Source: an uncultured Lachnospiraceae bacterium (GTDB lineage Bacteria > Bacillota > Clostridia > Lachnospirales > Lachnospiraceae). From it: a stretch of DNA of 45,732 nucleotides. A program made the translations under genes and the position numbers. The notes under the pieces were generated by a model. It made no database searches and was not told the DNA's origin. It saw nothing but the letters and a program-made list of their open reading frames with translations. Location: the NCBI GenBank assembly GCA_947632515.1, contig CANRPO010000024.1, forward strand, positions 1 to 45,732, given 5' to 3'. Of the stretch, positions 6,844-15,423 are shown in pieces (the first letter of the stretch is position 1; every line of letters begins with the position of its first letter).

Positions 6844-7686
6844 TTACAAAATCCGCACCGCATGGCGGTTCACATGGCAGCAGATATTCACCGCCACAGG
6901 CAGCCCCGCGATATGGGTCGGATAAGTATTGATATTGACCGCCAGCGCCGTGGTCGTGCCGCCCAGACCGCCCGGCCCGATCCCTGTCCGATTGATCCGC
7001 TCCAGCATCTCTTCCTCAAGCTCCCTCACATAGCGGATCGGCGAGCGTCCGTTTACCGGCCTTATCAGCGCCTTCTTAGCCAACAGGGCGCACTTTTCAA
7101 AGGTGCCGCCGATCCCGACGCCCACCACCATCGGCGGACAGGCATTCGGTCCCGCGTCCTTTACCGCGGTCAAGATCGCATTCTTCACACCCTCGATGCC
7201 ATCGGCAGGTTTCAGCATAAAGATCCTGCTCATATTCTCGCTGCCAAATCCTTTCGGCGCCACGGTGATCTCAAGATGCTCTCCCTCGGTGATCTCATAA
7301 TGGATGACCGCCGGCGTATTATCCTGCGTGTTCGTCCTGATCAGCGGATCGCCCACTACGGATTTGCGCAGATACCCTTCGGTATAGCCCAGCCTGACGC
7401 CTTCGTTGACCGCATCCTCCAGGGAGCCGCCCGTGAAATGCACATCCTGCCCGATCTCCAGAAAGACTACCGCCATCCCGGTGTCCTGACAAATAGGGAT
7501 CATTTCTTTTCCGGCAATTTTCAGATTGTCCTGGAGCTGACCCAGAATCTGCCTCCCCAAAGGCGCCTTCTCATTCTGCACAGCCGCCTTCATCGCATCT
7601 TCCATATCGGCTGTGAGGAAATAATTCGCCTCAATACACATTTCCCTGATGTTTCTTGTGACATCGACAACATCTATCGTCCGCAT
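6844..7686 (-). CDS. Fumarate hydratase class I, alpha subunit
   Basis: The 280-residue protein is the catalytic N-terminal half of class I fumarase (or tartrate dehydratase). It carries three cysteines suited to ligating a [4Fe-4S] cluster: in PICQDTGMA (about 64-72), NACPPMVVGVGIGG (about 185-198) and the C-terminal NICCHVNRHA. Other family blocks are GDPLIRTNTQDNTPAV, APKGFGSENMS and GIGPGGLGGTTTALAV. It is directly upstream of the beta subunit and 30 nt downstream of the HIT gene, so it is part of a longer operon. The oxygen-sensitive cluster fits an anaerobic host. Confidence 0.92.
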   Translation of the reverse strand: MRTIDVVDVTRNIREMCIEANYFLTADMEDAMKAAVQNEKAPLGRQILGQLQDNLKIAGKEMIPICQDTGMAVVFLEIGQDVHFTGGSLEDAVNEGVRLGYTEGYLRKSVVGDPLIRTNTQDNTPAVIHYEITEGEHLEITVAPKGFGSENMSRIFMLKPADGIEGVKNAILTAVKDAGPNACPPMVVGVGIGGTFEKCALLAKKALIRPVNGRSPIRYVRELEEEMLERINRTGIGPGGLGGTTTALAVNINTYPTHIAGLPVAVNICCHVNRHAVRIL

Positions 7687-7716
7687 TCTGCCCGTTACGT
7701 CCTTTCAAAGTGATCC

Positions 7717-8127
7717 TCAGTCCGCGATCTCGCGCCTGATCTCTTCCAGCTCTTCCTCCGTCGGCCCGCCCGGTTTCCAACCGATCTTCTGACCGTCCCC
7801 CTGGTATCTGGGGATCATGTGCATATGGAAATGAAAAACGGTCTGTCCCGCCAGATCGCCGTTATTCTGCACAAGGTTCAACCCTGCGCAGCCAAGGCGC
7901 TCCCTCATCCTAGCCGCCATCTTCTTAGCCACTTTCATGAGTTCAGCCGCCGTCTCCTCCGGCAGTTCATACAAATCCGCATAGTGTTCCTTCGGCAGGA
8001 TCAGCGCATGCCCTCTCGTGGCCGGCCCTAAGTCCAAGATCACGCGGAACCTGTCATCCTCGTACAGCGTCTTGGACGGGATCTCCCCGTTCGCAATTTT
8101 GCAGAAAATACACTTTTCGTCTTTCAT
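7717..8127 (-). CDS. HIT family nucleotide-binding protein
   Basis: The 136-residue protein has the histidine-triad fold. CIFCKIANGEIPS at the N-terminus is a usual HIT opening with a CxxC pair. The triad HFHMHM followed by IPRY lies near residue 100, and QNNGDLAGQTVFHF precedes it. HIT hydrolases of the Hint type cleave nucleoside phosphoramidates or adenylyl conjugates; the true substrate in bacteria is unclear. It lies between the flavodoxin/SCP2 fusion and fumarase in the same direction. Length and motifs are normal for the family. Confidence 0.93.
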   Translation of the reverse strand: MKDEKCIFCKIANGEIPSKTLYEDDRFRVILDLGPATRGHALILPKEHYADLYELPEETAAELMKVAKKMAARMRERLGCAGLNLVQNNGDLAGQTVFHFHMHMIPRYQGDGQKIGWKPGGPTEEELEEIRREIAD

Positions 8128-8195
8128 GATCTCCTCCGTTCTGAATCCGTAATATTCTGATTCCGATTACCGTATTGTTCTTCTTATCTGCTATT

Positions 8196-9206
8196 TTACA
8201 TACCAGCCGGTTTCGCGCCGAACACAAGCACCTGATCCAGCGCCCGCAGCACCTTAAAATCCCCCTTCATCTTCATATCGCCCGCCATGAAGGACGATTG
8301 AAACGTATTCTTGCCGGACACAATATCGCCCAGCACTTCCCTTGTCATCTGCATTTCCACATCGATGCGGCCGCCCTCGCCGTAATAGCACTGCAGACCG
8401 CCTCCGTTCACTTCAACAATGAGCGGCGTCTTTTTCTCTTCTATGATCAGTTTATAATTTCCTGCTATTCCGGGCTGCGGCTTGAAGTGTTCCTGAATAT
8501 CCTTCAAAAATTCTGTTGTATCCTCTTTCTCGCTGCTGCCCATCATATCACGGAACATGCTTGCCAGTTCCTGAATGTCCGCCTTCTGCCGCTGCACATA
8601 GGTGTCGTCGGACACATACTGGGACAACTGTTCCGACTCCTGCGGGGTGAAATTGATATTCTTCGTGATCGCAATCTTCTGTTTCACGGCCTGATTACTC
8701 GTGGGAAGACACGCCATTTTCTGGTTGATCGTGCGGTACAGATTCTCAGCCTTTTTCTCGATGATGCGTATATATTCCTCGTTCTCTTCCAGTATGGAGG
8801 TGTCCGCAATATAGCCGCAGATCCCTTCGCAAGGCAGTCCGCCCAAGATTTCCCACGCGGTGGTCAGATTCAGCTTGCCGTCCCGCTCACCGTAGGTGGT
8901 GGACATGACGACCGGGAGCATATAGATCCGGCTGATCTTCTCTTTATCGCCGTACAGCCAGCAGGAATCCAAAAACTGCTGCATATACCCGCCGATCCCA
9001 TACCACTCCACCGTAGTCGCCAGAATGACGCCGTCGGCGCTCTTCAAACTCTGCGGCAGAGTCGTGATGCTGTTCTTCAATTCGTAGAGCTGAAACTGCT
9101 CCACCGTCACACGAAGTTCCTCCAACACTTCCTTCATCTTATTTATGACAAAAAGTGTCGGGTCGTCCATCAACCCTCTTCCGCCGTAATAAATGTTAAT
9201 TTTCAT
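8196..9206 (-). CDS. Flavodoxin-like oxidoreductase fused to an SCP2 sterol-carrier domain
   Basis: The 336-residue protein has two domains. Residues 1 to about 180 resemble NAD(P)H-dependent FMN reductases/flavodoxin-fold proteins: MKINIYYGGRG opening, ADGVILATTVEWYGIGGYMQQFLD flavin-loop region, and a MLPVVMSTTYGE strand. Residues about 245-336 resemble an SCP2 lipid-binding domain: YKLIIEEKKTPLIVEVNGGG, DVEMQMTREVLGDIVSGK, and the end MAGDMKMKGDFKVLRALDQVL. A helical linker joins them. The ATG overlaps the rhomboid stop codon (ATGA), indicating translational coupling. A flavoenzyme acting on, or delivering electrons to, a lipid-like ligand is inferred from the architecture; no substrate can be named. 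Confidence 0.8.
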   Translation of the reverse strand: MKINIYYGGRGLMDDPTLFVINKMKEVLEELRVTVEQFQLYELKNSITTLPQSLKSADGVILATTVEWYGIGGYMQQFLDSCWLYGDKEKISRIYMLPVVMSTTYGERDGKLNLTTAWEILGGLPCEGICGYIADTSILEENEEYIRIIEKKAENLYRTINQKMACLPTSNQAVKQKIAITKNINFTPQESEQLSQYVSDDTYVQRQKADIQELASMFRDMMGSSEKEDTTEFLKDIQEHFKPQPGIAGNYKLIIEEKKTPLIVEVNGGGLQCYYGEGGRIDVEMQMTREVLGDIVSGKNTFQSSFMAGDMKMKGDFKVLRALDQVLVFGAKPAGM

Positions 9207-10279
9207 GGTATCCTCTGTCCTTTCCCCGCCCCGGCGTGCGGCCGCATAAACATGATAAGCGCCGCCGCTGCAAATCCTGTCAGGACGCCGCCGATATGCG
9301 CGGCGTTATTGACATGCGCGGAAGTAAACCCGCAATAGAGGGAGAATCCGATCGCAAAAACCAATCTTCCCATCGTCACATATTCAAATCTGCCGTGGTT
9401 CAAAATCACCAAAAAGAGCAGTGCCCCCTCCACGCCGAACACAGCGCCGCTTGCTCCCACAGAAGTGTATGGCTGCGCCGTAAGGATCTCATATCCCGCC
9501 GAGAAAATATTGCCGACAATGCCCGCGAGGAAATAGATCACAGCGTAAGGCACATGCCCCACTTTGCGCTCCACGATCTCTCCCACGTAGTACAGAACGA
9601 TCATGTTGCCAAAAAGATGCTGTACATCCCCATGCAAAAACATCGCCGTGACGATCCTGTAATACGATCCGTCCGCAGCGATCTCGGCCACGCCGAACGC
9701 ACCTCTATTATATAACAATTCTCCCGTAAATGTACATAGCAGAAATACGATCACATTGACCGCCACAAGGCAGATATTGACCAACGGCAGCGCGGCGATC
9801 CGCTCTTTTGTCCACGGCTCCCGCCGTGGCGTCCGCCTATACTCCTCCTCCGCCTGCGCGGCGGCGCATCCCGCACCATACGGCTGACGTGCCAGATAAT
9901 CTTCCAAAACCGCTTTCCATCCGTAGAAATCCGCTGCCTGCGTCTCGTGTATGATCAGGCGGTTGGCGCCTGTGTCGATCAGCCAGCAAAAGCTGTCCCC
10001 GGCACAGAGCCTCCTCGCCGTCTGCGTGTCTTCCGTCAGAATGAGCGTCAGCATGTGCACCTCCGCCTCTCCTCTCGCGCGAAAAAACTCCCTGCCCTGA
10101 TCCTTCATATGCGCATACTGATCCTCGGAAATATAGATCCCTCTGCGGTAATCGATGACAAATATAACTGTGATCCCCTGACTCTCCCTGTGATAATAAA
10201 AGGCGTACTCCGGGAGGTTGGTGGGAATCTTGCCGTACCCTGACGTAAAAAACAGAGATTCGATCTGTCCTGACTCCAT
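9203..10279 (-). CDS. Rhomboid family intramembrane serine protease with cytosolic N-terminal domain
   Basis: The 358-residue protein starts at the ATG at 10279 (GGGGGAG just upstream); a TTG four codons earlier is less likely. Residues 1 to about 160 form a soluble domain of unknown fold. Six membrane helices follow from about residue 165. The catalytic serine motif is GASGAVFG, and the catalytic histidine lies in AAHIGG near the C-terminus; FLHGDVQHLFGNM is the usual HxxxN region. Rhomboids cut transmembrane segments of membrane proteins. It is probably the first gene of the rhomboid-SCP2-HIT-fumarase unit. Its own candidate promoter lies upstream, after the Tad operon ends. Confidence 0.9.
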   Translation of the reverse strand: MESGQIESLFFTSGYGKIPTNLPEYAFYYHRESQGITVIFVIDYRRGIYISEDQYAHMKDQGREFFRARGEAEVHMLTLILTEDTQTARRLCAGDSFCWLIDTGANRLIIHETQAADFYGWKAVLEDYLARQPYGAGCAAAQAEEEYRRTPRREPWTKERIAALPLVNICLVAVNVIVFLLCTFTGELLYNRGAFGVAEIAADGSYYRIVTAMFLHGDVQHLFGNMIVLYYVGEIVERKVGHVPYAVIYFLAGIVGNIFSAGYEILTAQPYTSVGASGAVFGVEGALLFLVILNHGRFEYVTMGRLVFAIGFSLYCGFTSAHVNNAAHIGGVLTGFAAAALIMFMRPHAGAGKGQRIP

Positions 10280-10322
10280 GATCTCCCCCAAATATTCTTC
10301 CCTGTAAACAACTGCCTATTTG

Positions 10323-10351
10323 AGAGTATCATTTTCAATATGCCGTGTCAA
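10323..10351 (-). promoter_or_regulatory. Probable promoter of the rhomboid operon
   Basis: Minus-strand TTGACA (10346-10351), 17-nt spacer, and a weaker TACTCT (10323-10328) preceded by TGA (extended -10). It lies in the 110-nt gap between the FHA gene and the rhomboid start. Confidence 0.55.
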
Positions 10352-10390
10352 ATAGATCGCCTCTTTCGGCGCGCGGCGACGGAAGGACGC

Positions 10391-11836
10391 CTATCGATAA
10401 CAGTAATTCAGATTGCCGAAACGGACTTCGTCTCCCGGCTCTATCTCCACTGTCTCCTGCGGCCGCATACGCAGTCCATTCTTGAACGTGCCGTTTGTGG
10501 AATTCATATCGGTCAACAGCACCCTTTCACCCTGTCTGTCGAATCTGGCGTGGATCCTGCTGACGGAACTGTCCGCGAGCACATGATCCACACAGCCGGC
10601 CATCTTGCCTATCGTGCATGGAAACTCTCTCAGCTCGATATGATTTTTATTTTTCTTGTCCATGGCATAGAGTTTACACTCCCCGACCGCCCTCTCGTCA
10701 AAGAAGACCGTCCGGCCATAATCATCGGGCTGCGCCTGTCCGCGGCGCTCTGCGGCGTTCCATCCCCCTTCTTCCGCAGACCGCCCCGGCTCCGGGCGAT
10801 ACCCCGCCATCTCCAGATCCATATCCCTGTTCAGCACCTGATCGAGGGACGGCGTCTGCGGGCAACCGGCCGATTCCCCCGGCCGGCTGTTCCTCGGCTC
10901 TCGGTACAGTTCTTCGTCAAAATCGGAAAAATATCCTTCCCTGCTCTCCTTGTCCCGCTCCTTCCCCGTTACCGCCTTTTTGCGGCCGGCCGCAAAAATA
11001 CCCGCAATACAGAAAAACAGACAGACTCCCATGGACGCCAGGACGCCGTAAATGACAAGCTCCTCTCTCTGCGTCAGCTCATACATACTGTACACCGCCA
11101 CCGCCCCCGCGATACCGAGGACCGACAAAAGTGCGAAAACAGGATAGAACAGATTTTTCTTTTCGGACTTATGTGCATATTCCTCCGACTCTGTGCAGTC
11201 TTCCGCGGTGTCATGATCCGCCGCCCATGTTATGACCAGATCCTGTTCCCCCTGCACGATCTTCTCACGCGCCGTCTCCATGACAGGTTCCTCGTCCTCC
11301 TCCAGTATGCGCAGCGCATCCTCCACAAAAAAGCAGTTCTCCTCCGCCATCTCGCACATGCGGTACACTCTCTCCGCCAGATCCCTATCCTCCCCGTCTA
11401 TGTGCTCCGCCAGAAAGCTCAGCAGCGCCCCGTAAGGGTTCGTCTCCTCCGGCCGATGATCCGGGTAATACAAGCCGATATATCTTTTCGCCGTGATGTC
11501 GTAATAAATGTGTTCGGGCAAGAGTACAAGTCCTGCCTCGTCCATAAAATAACCTGCCAGCTTTGCATAAATCCCCTGTATCTGGCTCAGTACATCCTTC
11601 ACCTGCGCCCGAGACATTTTCCTTCCCCGATACAGGCTATCCAGCGACGTCCGCGAGCTGATGTCATAGTAATAGTATGTACTGCCATTGACATGCCGCA
11701 CAGAGCATTTCAGGATCTCCCCGATCTTTCCCGACGTAAGGATCTTGTATTGATAACTTCTGACCGCCTCCTGCTGCCCGCACTGCAATATCATGTAGTT
11801 GTGTCCATAGTCCCTGTAATACTTAGCCTCCAACAT
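10391..11836 (-). CDS. DUF6382-type protein with C-terminal FHA domain (end of Tad operon)
   Basis: The 481-residue protein has three parts. Residues 1 to about 190 match the DUF6382 layout often fused to FHA domains (MLEAKYYRDYGHNYMILQC...). About 235-300 holds two membrane helices. About 385-481 is an FHA phosphothreonine-binding domain with IGKMAGCVDHVL, SSVSRIHARF and TDMNSTNGTFKNG. The region between is charged and probably disordered. It is the last gene behind the Tad genes, 25 nt after the TadE-like gene. By analogy with other secretion systems it may couple Tad assembly to Ser/Thr phosphorylation. No kinase gene is visible in the window. Domain calls are good; function is inferred. 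Confidence 0.83.
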   Translation of the reverse strand: MLEAKYYRDYGHNYMILQCGQQEAVRSYQYKILTSGKIGEILKCSVRHVNGSTYYYYDISSRTSLDSLYRGRKMSRAQVKDVLSQIQGIYAKLAGYFMDEAGLVLLPEHIYYDITAKRYIGLYYPDHRPEETNPYGALLSFLAEHIDGEDRDLAERVYRMCEMAEENCFFVEDALRILEEDEEPVMETAREKIVQGEQDLVITWAADHDTAEDCTESEEYAHKSEKKNLFYPVFALLSVLGIAGAVAVYSMYELTQREELVIYGVLASMGVCLFFCIAGIFAAGRKKAVTGKERDKESREGYFSDFDEELYREPRNSRPGESAGCPQTPSLDQVLNRDMDLEMAGYRPEPGRSAEEGGWNAAERRGQAQPDDYGRTVFFDERAVGECKLYAMDKKNKNHIELREFPCTIGKMAGCVDHVLADSSVSRIHARFDRQGERVLLTDMNSTNGTFKNGLRMRPQETVEIEPGDEVRFGNLNYCYR

Positions 11837-11861
11837 AATGCCTCCCTTCGGGAACTTCCCT

Positions 11862-12335
11862 TTAGTCCGCCTGACGCGCCATAGCTGTCAGGGAATTTTC
11901 CATATTTTCCATCCATCTGCTTTTTCGTATTATATGCGTCGGATTGATGATTTGCGCCCGCGCCCGCGTGCGGATCTGCCAGCCTGATCGTCCGCTCATC
12001 GTAAAATCCGTCCGGATCGGCACCTTCACCAGGCACTCGCCGATCACATCCGCGACATTGCCGTCTCTGTCTACGCTGCCGCGAACCTCGCCGGCGGCGA
12101 AATATTTCTTTCCGAACTGCTCCTTCATATGCGCGCCGATGTACGACACCACGTTATCCTCCTGCTTCTGAATACTTCCCCGAAAACAGATCGCGTAAGC
12201 GTCCTGAAAAAGCACACACTTGTCATAAGAATAGAAAGACAAATAGATCAAGAAGACGAAAACGAATATGGTCCATGTAACGATAAAAGACGCCTCCACC
12301 GTCATGTACGCCGCAGCCTTTCTTCTCACAAACAT
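11862..12335 (-). CDS. TadE-like pseudopilin
   Basis: The 157-residue protein has a short basic N-terminus (MFVRRKAAAY) followed by MTVEASFIVTWTIFVFVF, a pilin-like hydrophobic helix with a glutamate near its start. This is the signature of TadE/TadF-type minor pilins. The remainder is a small exported domain. It overlaps the preceding prepilin-peptidase gene by 10 nt, so translation is coupled, and it would be processed by that enzyme. It is the second TadE-like protein in this operon and lacks the cysteine-rich tail of the first. Confidence 0.78.
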   Translation of the reverse strand: MFVRRKAAAYMTVEASFIVTWTIFVFVFLIYLSFYSYDKCVLFQDAYAICFRGSIQKQEDNVVSYIGAHMKEQFGKKYFAAGEVRGSVDRDGNVADVIGECLVKVPIRTDFTMSGRSGWQIRTRARAQIINPTHIIRKSRWMENMENSLTAMARQAD

Positions 12336-12748
12336 GTCACAACCCCCATTCCGAACAGGAGGAAAGGCGCGAAAGGCAGCCTGTCATCTCTCGATGCCTT
12401 TCCCACCGCCAACAGTATAAGCACCACGAGCGAGCCGGCCATGAGAGCCGTCATCATGATCAAAAAGCACTCCCACAGGCTTGTAAACAATCCGATCATG
12501 ACAAGCATCCACCCGTCTCCATACCCGACCTTCTCCCTGCTGATAAAACTCAACAGCCAGAACAGCGCGCCCGGAACGATGGACAGCGCGGCTCCCTCCC
12601 ATGTACCGTCTCCCGCCAGTCCCTCCAAGCGCAGAACGACGGCCGCGATCATGCCAAGCCACACCACGGCGAGCGGGATTTTCCTCTCCATGCTGTCACA
12701 GACCGCACAGATCCCCAAGAATACGAACAATAAAATCTCTATCCACAT
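12326..12748 (-). CDS. A24 family prepilin peptidase (second copy in operon)
   Basis: The 140-residue polytopic membrane protein resembles the catalytic half of type IV prepilin peptidases (TadV/CpaA). The two catalytic aspartates are in CAVCDSMERKIPL (about residue 18) and in KVGYGDGWML (GxGD motif, about residue 75). It would remove leader peptides from Flp pilin and TadE-like proteins. It overlaps both neighbours by about 10 nt. A second enzyme of the same family begins the operon, which is unusual and may mean separate substrates. Confidence 0.83.
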   Translation of the reverse strand: MWIEILLFVFLGICAVCDSMERKIPLAVVWLGMIAAVVLRLEGLAGDGTWEGAALSIVPGALFWLLSFISREKVGYGDGWMLVMIGLFTSLWECFLIMMTALMAGSLVVLILLAVGKASRDDRLPFAPFLLFGMGVVTCL

Positions 12749-13686
12749 TTAGAACACCTTCCTCTCCCGCCTGCCTGCGAAAGCGGTATCGTGTAAATCG
12801 TTCTTTTTAACGCGGGACAGCTCAGATTCCCGTGATAGCTGCCGCCCTGCTCTGTGATGAAAACCTGTCCCATCCCCGCACCCGCTCCGCAGATCCCGCA
12901 CGGATAATATCTGCCGCCCGACCGGTTGCGCCTATCGCCCACCGTCAGCCTGGGTACCGACCGCACCGACGGATTCAGGTAAGCGCAGTTGCGGTCCTGA
13001 TGATACACCGTCCCTGTTTCAGTGATAAACACCATGGGATCCTCCTGCCCCGCGCCGCTGACATACCGCTCCACGTCATAGCCCGTCCACGCCCTGCCGT
13101 AATAGCGCTGCGACATATGAAATCCCTGAAATCCCATAATTCCCGCAAAGGGTTTGACTTTGTAGGAAACTATAAGATCTATGACGTCCCCCTCCTCCAT
13201 GACGGAGGAACCCGCAAAAGACAGGCCGTCCGCGCCGCCGACGACGCAAGACTGCTGCAGATAACTCCGCCCCACATATTCTAACACCGACCCGCGCGCA
13301 TACGCGTAGGTCATGGCCACTCCTGCCAGCCCATCCGGCAGAGCGCTCCCCACCGTTCTCTCGTAGACATATCCCGCAAACGCCATCTTGTTTCCCGTCT
13401 GGTGTAACGCCGCGCTGATCCGGCTCTGCGCCCCGATGATATTGACGGCAAACAAAATGTTGATGACGGCAAACAGAAAGAACGGCAATGCAAACGCCGC
13501 CTCCAGCGTCATAGACCCGCTTACGCCGCGCGTCCTGCCCCTGTGGAAGATGACGGAAGACACCCTCTTTAGCGATCTGCATGATGTTAGATTTGTTTGA
13601 CCGCCTTGGCGGCGATCATGATATGCCCGGAGAGAATGTTGTGTCGATTTGTTAGATTGATAGCGCATGATTCGTAAAAAGGGCAT
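12739..13686 (-). CDS. TadE-like pseudopilin with two C-terminal HX4C...CX2C repeats
   Basis: The 315-residue protein starts at an ATG with a perfect GGGAGGTGA 9 nt upstream. A basic N-terminal stretch of about 55 residues is followed by GSMTLEAAFALPFFLFAVINIL (about 57-78), a TadE-type pilin helix with the conserved glutamate. After an exported domain, the tail holds two similar units, each with FITE.G..YH, then HX4C and CX2C: H229, C234, C263, C266 and H285, C290, C311, C314. This arrangement would suit two bound metal ions such as zinc. It overlaps the prepilin-peptidase gene. The repeat unit occurs in other exported Clostridia proteins, but I do not know it on a TadE-like pilin. Confidence 0.8.
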   Translation of the reverse strand: MPFLRIMRYQSNKSTQHSLRAYHDRRQGGQTNLTSCRSLKRVSSVIFHRGRTRGVSGSMTLEAAFALPFFLFAVINILFAVNIIGAQSRISAALHQTGNKMAFAGYVYERTVGSALPDGLAGVAMTYAYARGSVLEYVGRSYLQQSCVVGGADGLSFAGSSVMEEGDVIDLIVSYKVKPFAGIMGFQGFHMSQRYYGRAWTGYDVERYVSGAGQEDPMVFITETGTVYHQDRNCAYLNPSVRSVPRLTVGDRRNRSGGRYYPCGICGAGAGMGQVFITEQGGSYHGNLSCPALKRTIYTIPLSQAGGRGRCSKCG

Positions 13687-13704
13687 CTTCCGTCACCTCC
13701 CGTC

Positions 13705-15141
13705 TCAATAAAATCCGTAGCATCTGCTCATCTCGTAAGAATACCCGAAACCGCCGGACACGGACAGATCGGCGCGATAGGTGTCAAAACAAGCGTCCAT
13801 ACGAAACCGTGCATTTCCGGCCGTTCTTCGTATATCCATCTCCATGACGTCCATTGCGCGGAATGTCCGGGTATCCTGATCTTCCAGAAAAAGCATGATT
13901 CGCAGATACTCCTCGTAGGTCAGTCCTCTGCCGCCGCCGTCCTGCGTCAGACTTCCCTTTACATTTTTGATACTGTCGATCCCCGTCTTCCAATCTGCGG
14001 AAGTTTTGCAGATCGGGACTCTGCCCCCTGCGAGCAGCGTTTTTACATCCTGAAGGCTCTCCACATAGGCCCACGCAAACAGTATGGTATACTTGACAGG
14101 CTCCGCCAGTTCCGGACAGAGCGCCACCGCGGTCAGCGCCAGTGCCATAGCCTCCGCCTCGGCGATCTTCGCGCTGTCTGTGAGAATGTAGATCACATTT
14201 GCCACCTCCCGCCAGCGCAGCAGTCTCTTTGCCACATATTCCAGATTCTGCCAGTCGGTGTCCTTTCCCGCCAACAGATACTCGATCTGATATTTGAGCA
14301 GCGACTTCTCCAGCTCCCGCCCGTAGAAACCGCATTTTTCAAACAGATACGCCTGGAAGACCGGTTCGTCCGGCCCTCCCGACACTTCCGCCGCCTCCGC
14401 GCATATCCCCGTTCCGCACATAAGCGCCCGATGGGACAGATATTCGTCCGGAGAAATCTTGACGGCGGACACCCGTGCGGGGTCATCAAGGACAAGATTT
14501 AACACGCCGCTGCTTCGTGTGGCATTGGCAATGTCCGCCGGATTGTTCAGCGGCACTTCCTCGTAGACGCCCTCCTCCACCTCCTGTACCGGCAGGCCGA
14601 TCTCGTCGATCCGTGCCTCGTAACTATGTCGTTCTCCATCAAGATTTCTTGTCTCCAGCCCATAGCTCTCCACCTCCGACGCGCCGATGCCGACCTTTTC
14701 CAGAACGGCACCTGTCGGATAGTCCGCCATGAGATCCGTGATCTGTCTCTTTAACACCGCACCTTTGTCGTCAGAGGCGATGGAGTATTCTCCGATCCGC
14801 ACCCTGCCCGCGTCCATTGCCAGAAAATCCCTGTATCTTCCAAGTCCCTTCTGCTCTGGTTCCGGGCGCAGATTTTTCTGCATATAGTTTCTGAGATGTT
14901 CTTCCGTGTTGCCGATGTCCGCGTATGTACCCCCGTAGGACATATCCACAAAAAGCAGATCGTACTGCTCCAACAGCTCTCTGTGGAACTCTGCCAGCAC
15001 CGAATTCATACCGATGTCGGCAACGCACTCAAACTTCATGCGCACGGCGCTGATTCGCGCCCCTTCTATCAACGTGAATACAAGGGACAGAATCAGCGTG
15101 AGGGACAGCGTAAGGAATACGGTTATGTATCCCTTCCTCAT
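13705..15141 (-). CDS. DUF5702 domain-containing exported protein of the Tad operon
   Basis: The 478-residue protein begins MRKGYITVFLTLSLTLILSL, a pilin-like N-terminal anchor. A large exported domain of helical character follows (for example EMALALTAVALCPELAEPVKY at about 330-350). This layout and context match DUF5702 proteins found in Gram-positive Tad loci. Its ATG overlaps the Flp stop codon (ATGA), which couples its synthesis to the pilin. It may act as a large minor pilin or tip/anchor protein, but no function is established. Confidence 0.8.
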   Translation of the reverse strand: MRKGYITVFLTLSLTLILSLVFTLIEGARISAVRMKFECVADIGMNSVLAEFHRELLEQYDLLFVDMSYGGTYADIGNTEEHLRNYMQKNLRPEPEQKGLGRYRDFLAMDAGRVRIGEYSIASDDKGAVLKRQITDLMADYPTGAVLEKVGIGASEVESYGLETRNLDGERHSYEARIDEIGLPVQEVEEGVYEEVPLNNPADIANATRSSGVLNLVLDDPARVSAVKISPDEYLSHRALMCGTGICAEAAEVSGGPDEPVFQAYLFEKCGFYGRELEKSLLKYQIEYLLAGKDTDWQNLEYVAKRLLRWREVANVIYILTDSAKIAEAEAMALALTAVALCPELAEPVKYTILFAWAYVESLQDVKTLLAGGRVPICKTSADWKTGIDSIKNVKGSLTQDGGGRGLTYEEYLRIMLFLEDQDTRTFRAMDVMEMDIRRTAGNARFRMDACFDTYRADLSVSGGFGYSYEMSRCYGFY

Positions 15142-15338
15142 GACATTACCGTGTCGCTGTCTGCGGTGATCTTCTCAAAAACTTTTTCCACCAGACTGCG
15201 CAGCTGTGTCTTGAAAATAATGACCAGCCCTATGAGCACGACAATGATGAGTATGATCTCAACAGTGCCCATTCCTTCCTCCTCCTGCCAGAACGCGCGC
15301 ATACCCTTCAGTTTCGATTCTCTTTTTACTTTGTTCAT
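15138..15338 (-). CDS. Flp-type (type IVb) pilin
   Basis: The 66-residue prepilin starts at the ATG at 15338, with GGAGG 7 nt upstream; the longer frame lacks a ribosome site. The leader is basic. The cleavage region EEEG/MGTVEIILIIVVLIG shows the conserved glycine before the cut and glutamate at +5 of the mature pilin. A short charged C-terminal tail follows. This would be the major subunit of the Tad pilus, cleaved by one of the two A24 peptidases of the operon. It lies 85 nt downstream of tadC, the largest gap within the operon. Confidence 0.9.
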   Translation of the reverse strand: MNKVKRESKLKGMRAFWQEEEGMGTVEIILIIVVLIGLVIIFKTQLRSLVEKVFEKITADSDTVMS

Positions 15339-15423
15339 GATTTTTCCTCCTTTTCCCGTTGTTTTGCATCGTGCCGTCTTCGCGGCAGACATGTCTCCTG
15401 CAGCCATAGCGCCACACATAGGA

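Noticed and set aside
10352..10390. Terminator after the FHA gene (TCGCC...GGCGA hairpin)
   Set aside because: Only a 5-bp stem with a large loop and no T-tract; too weak to call.
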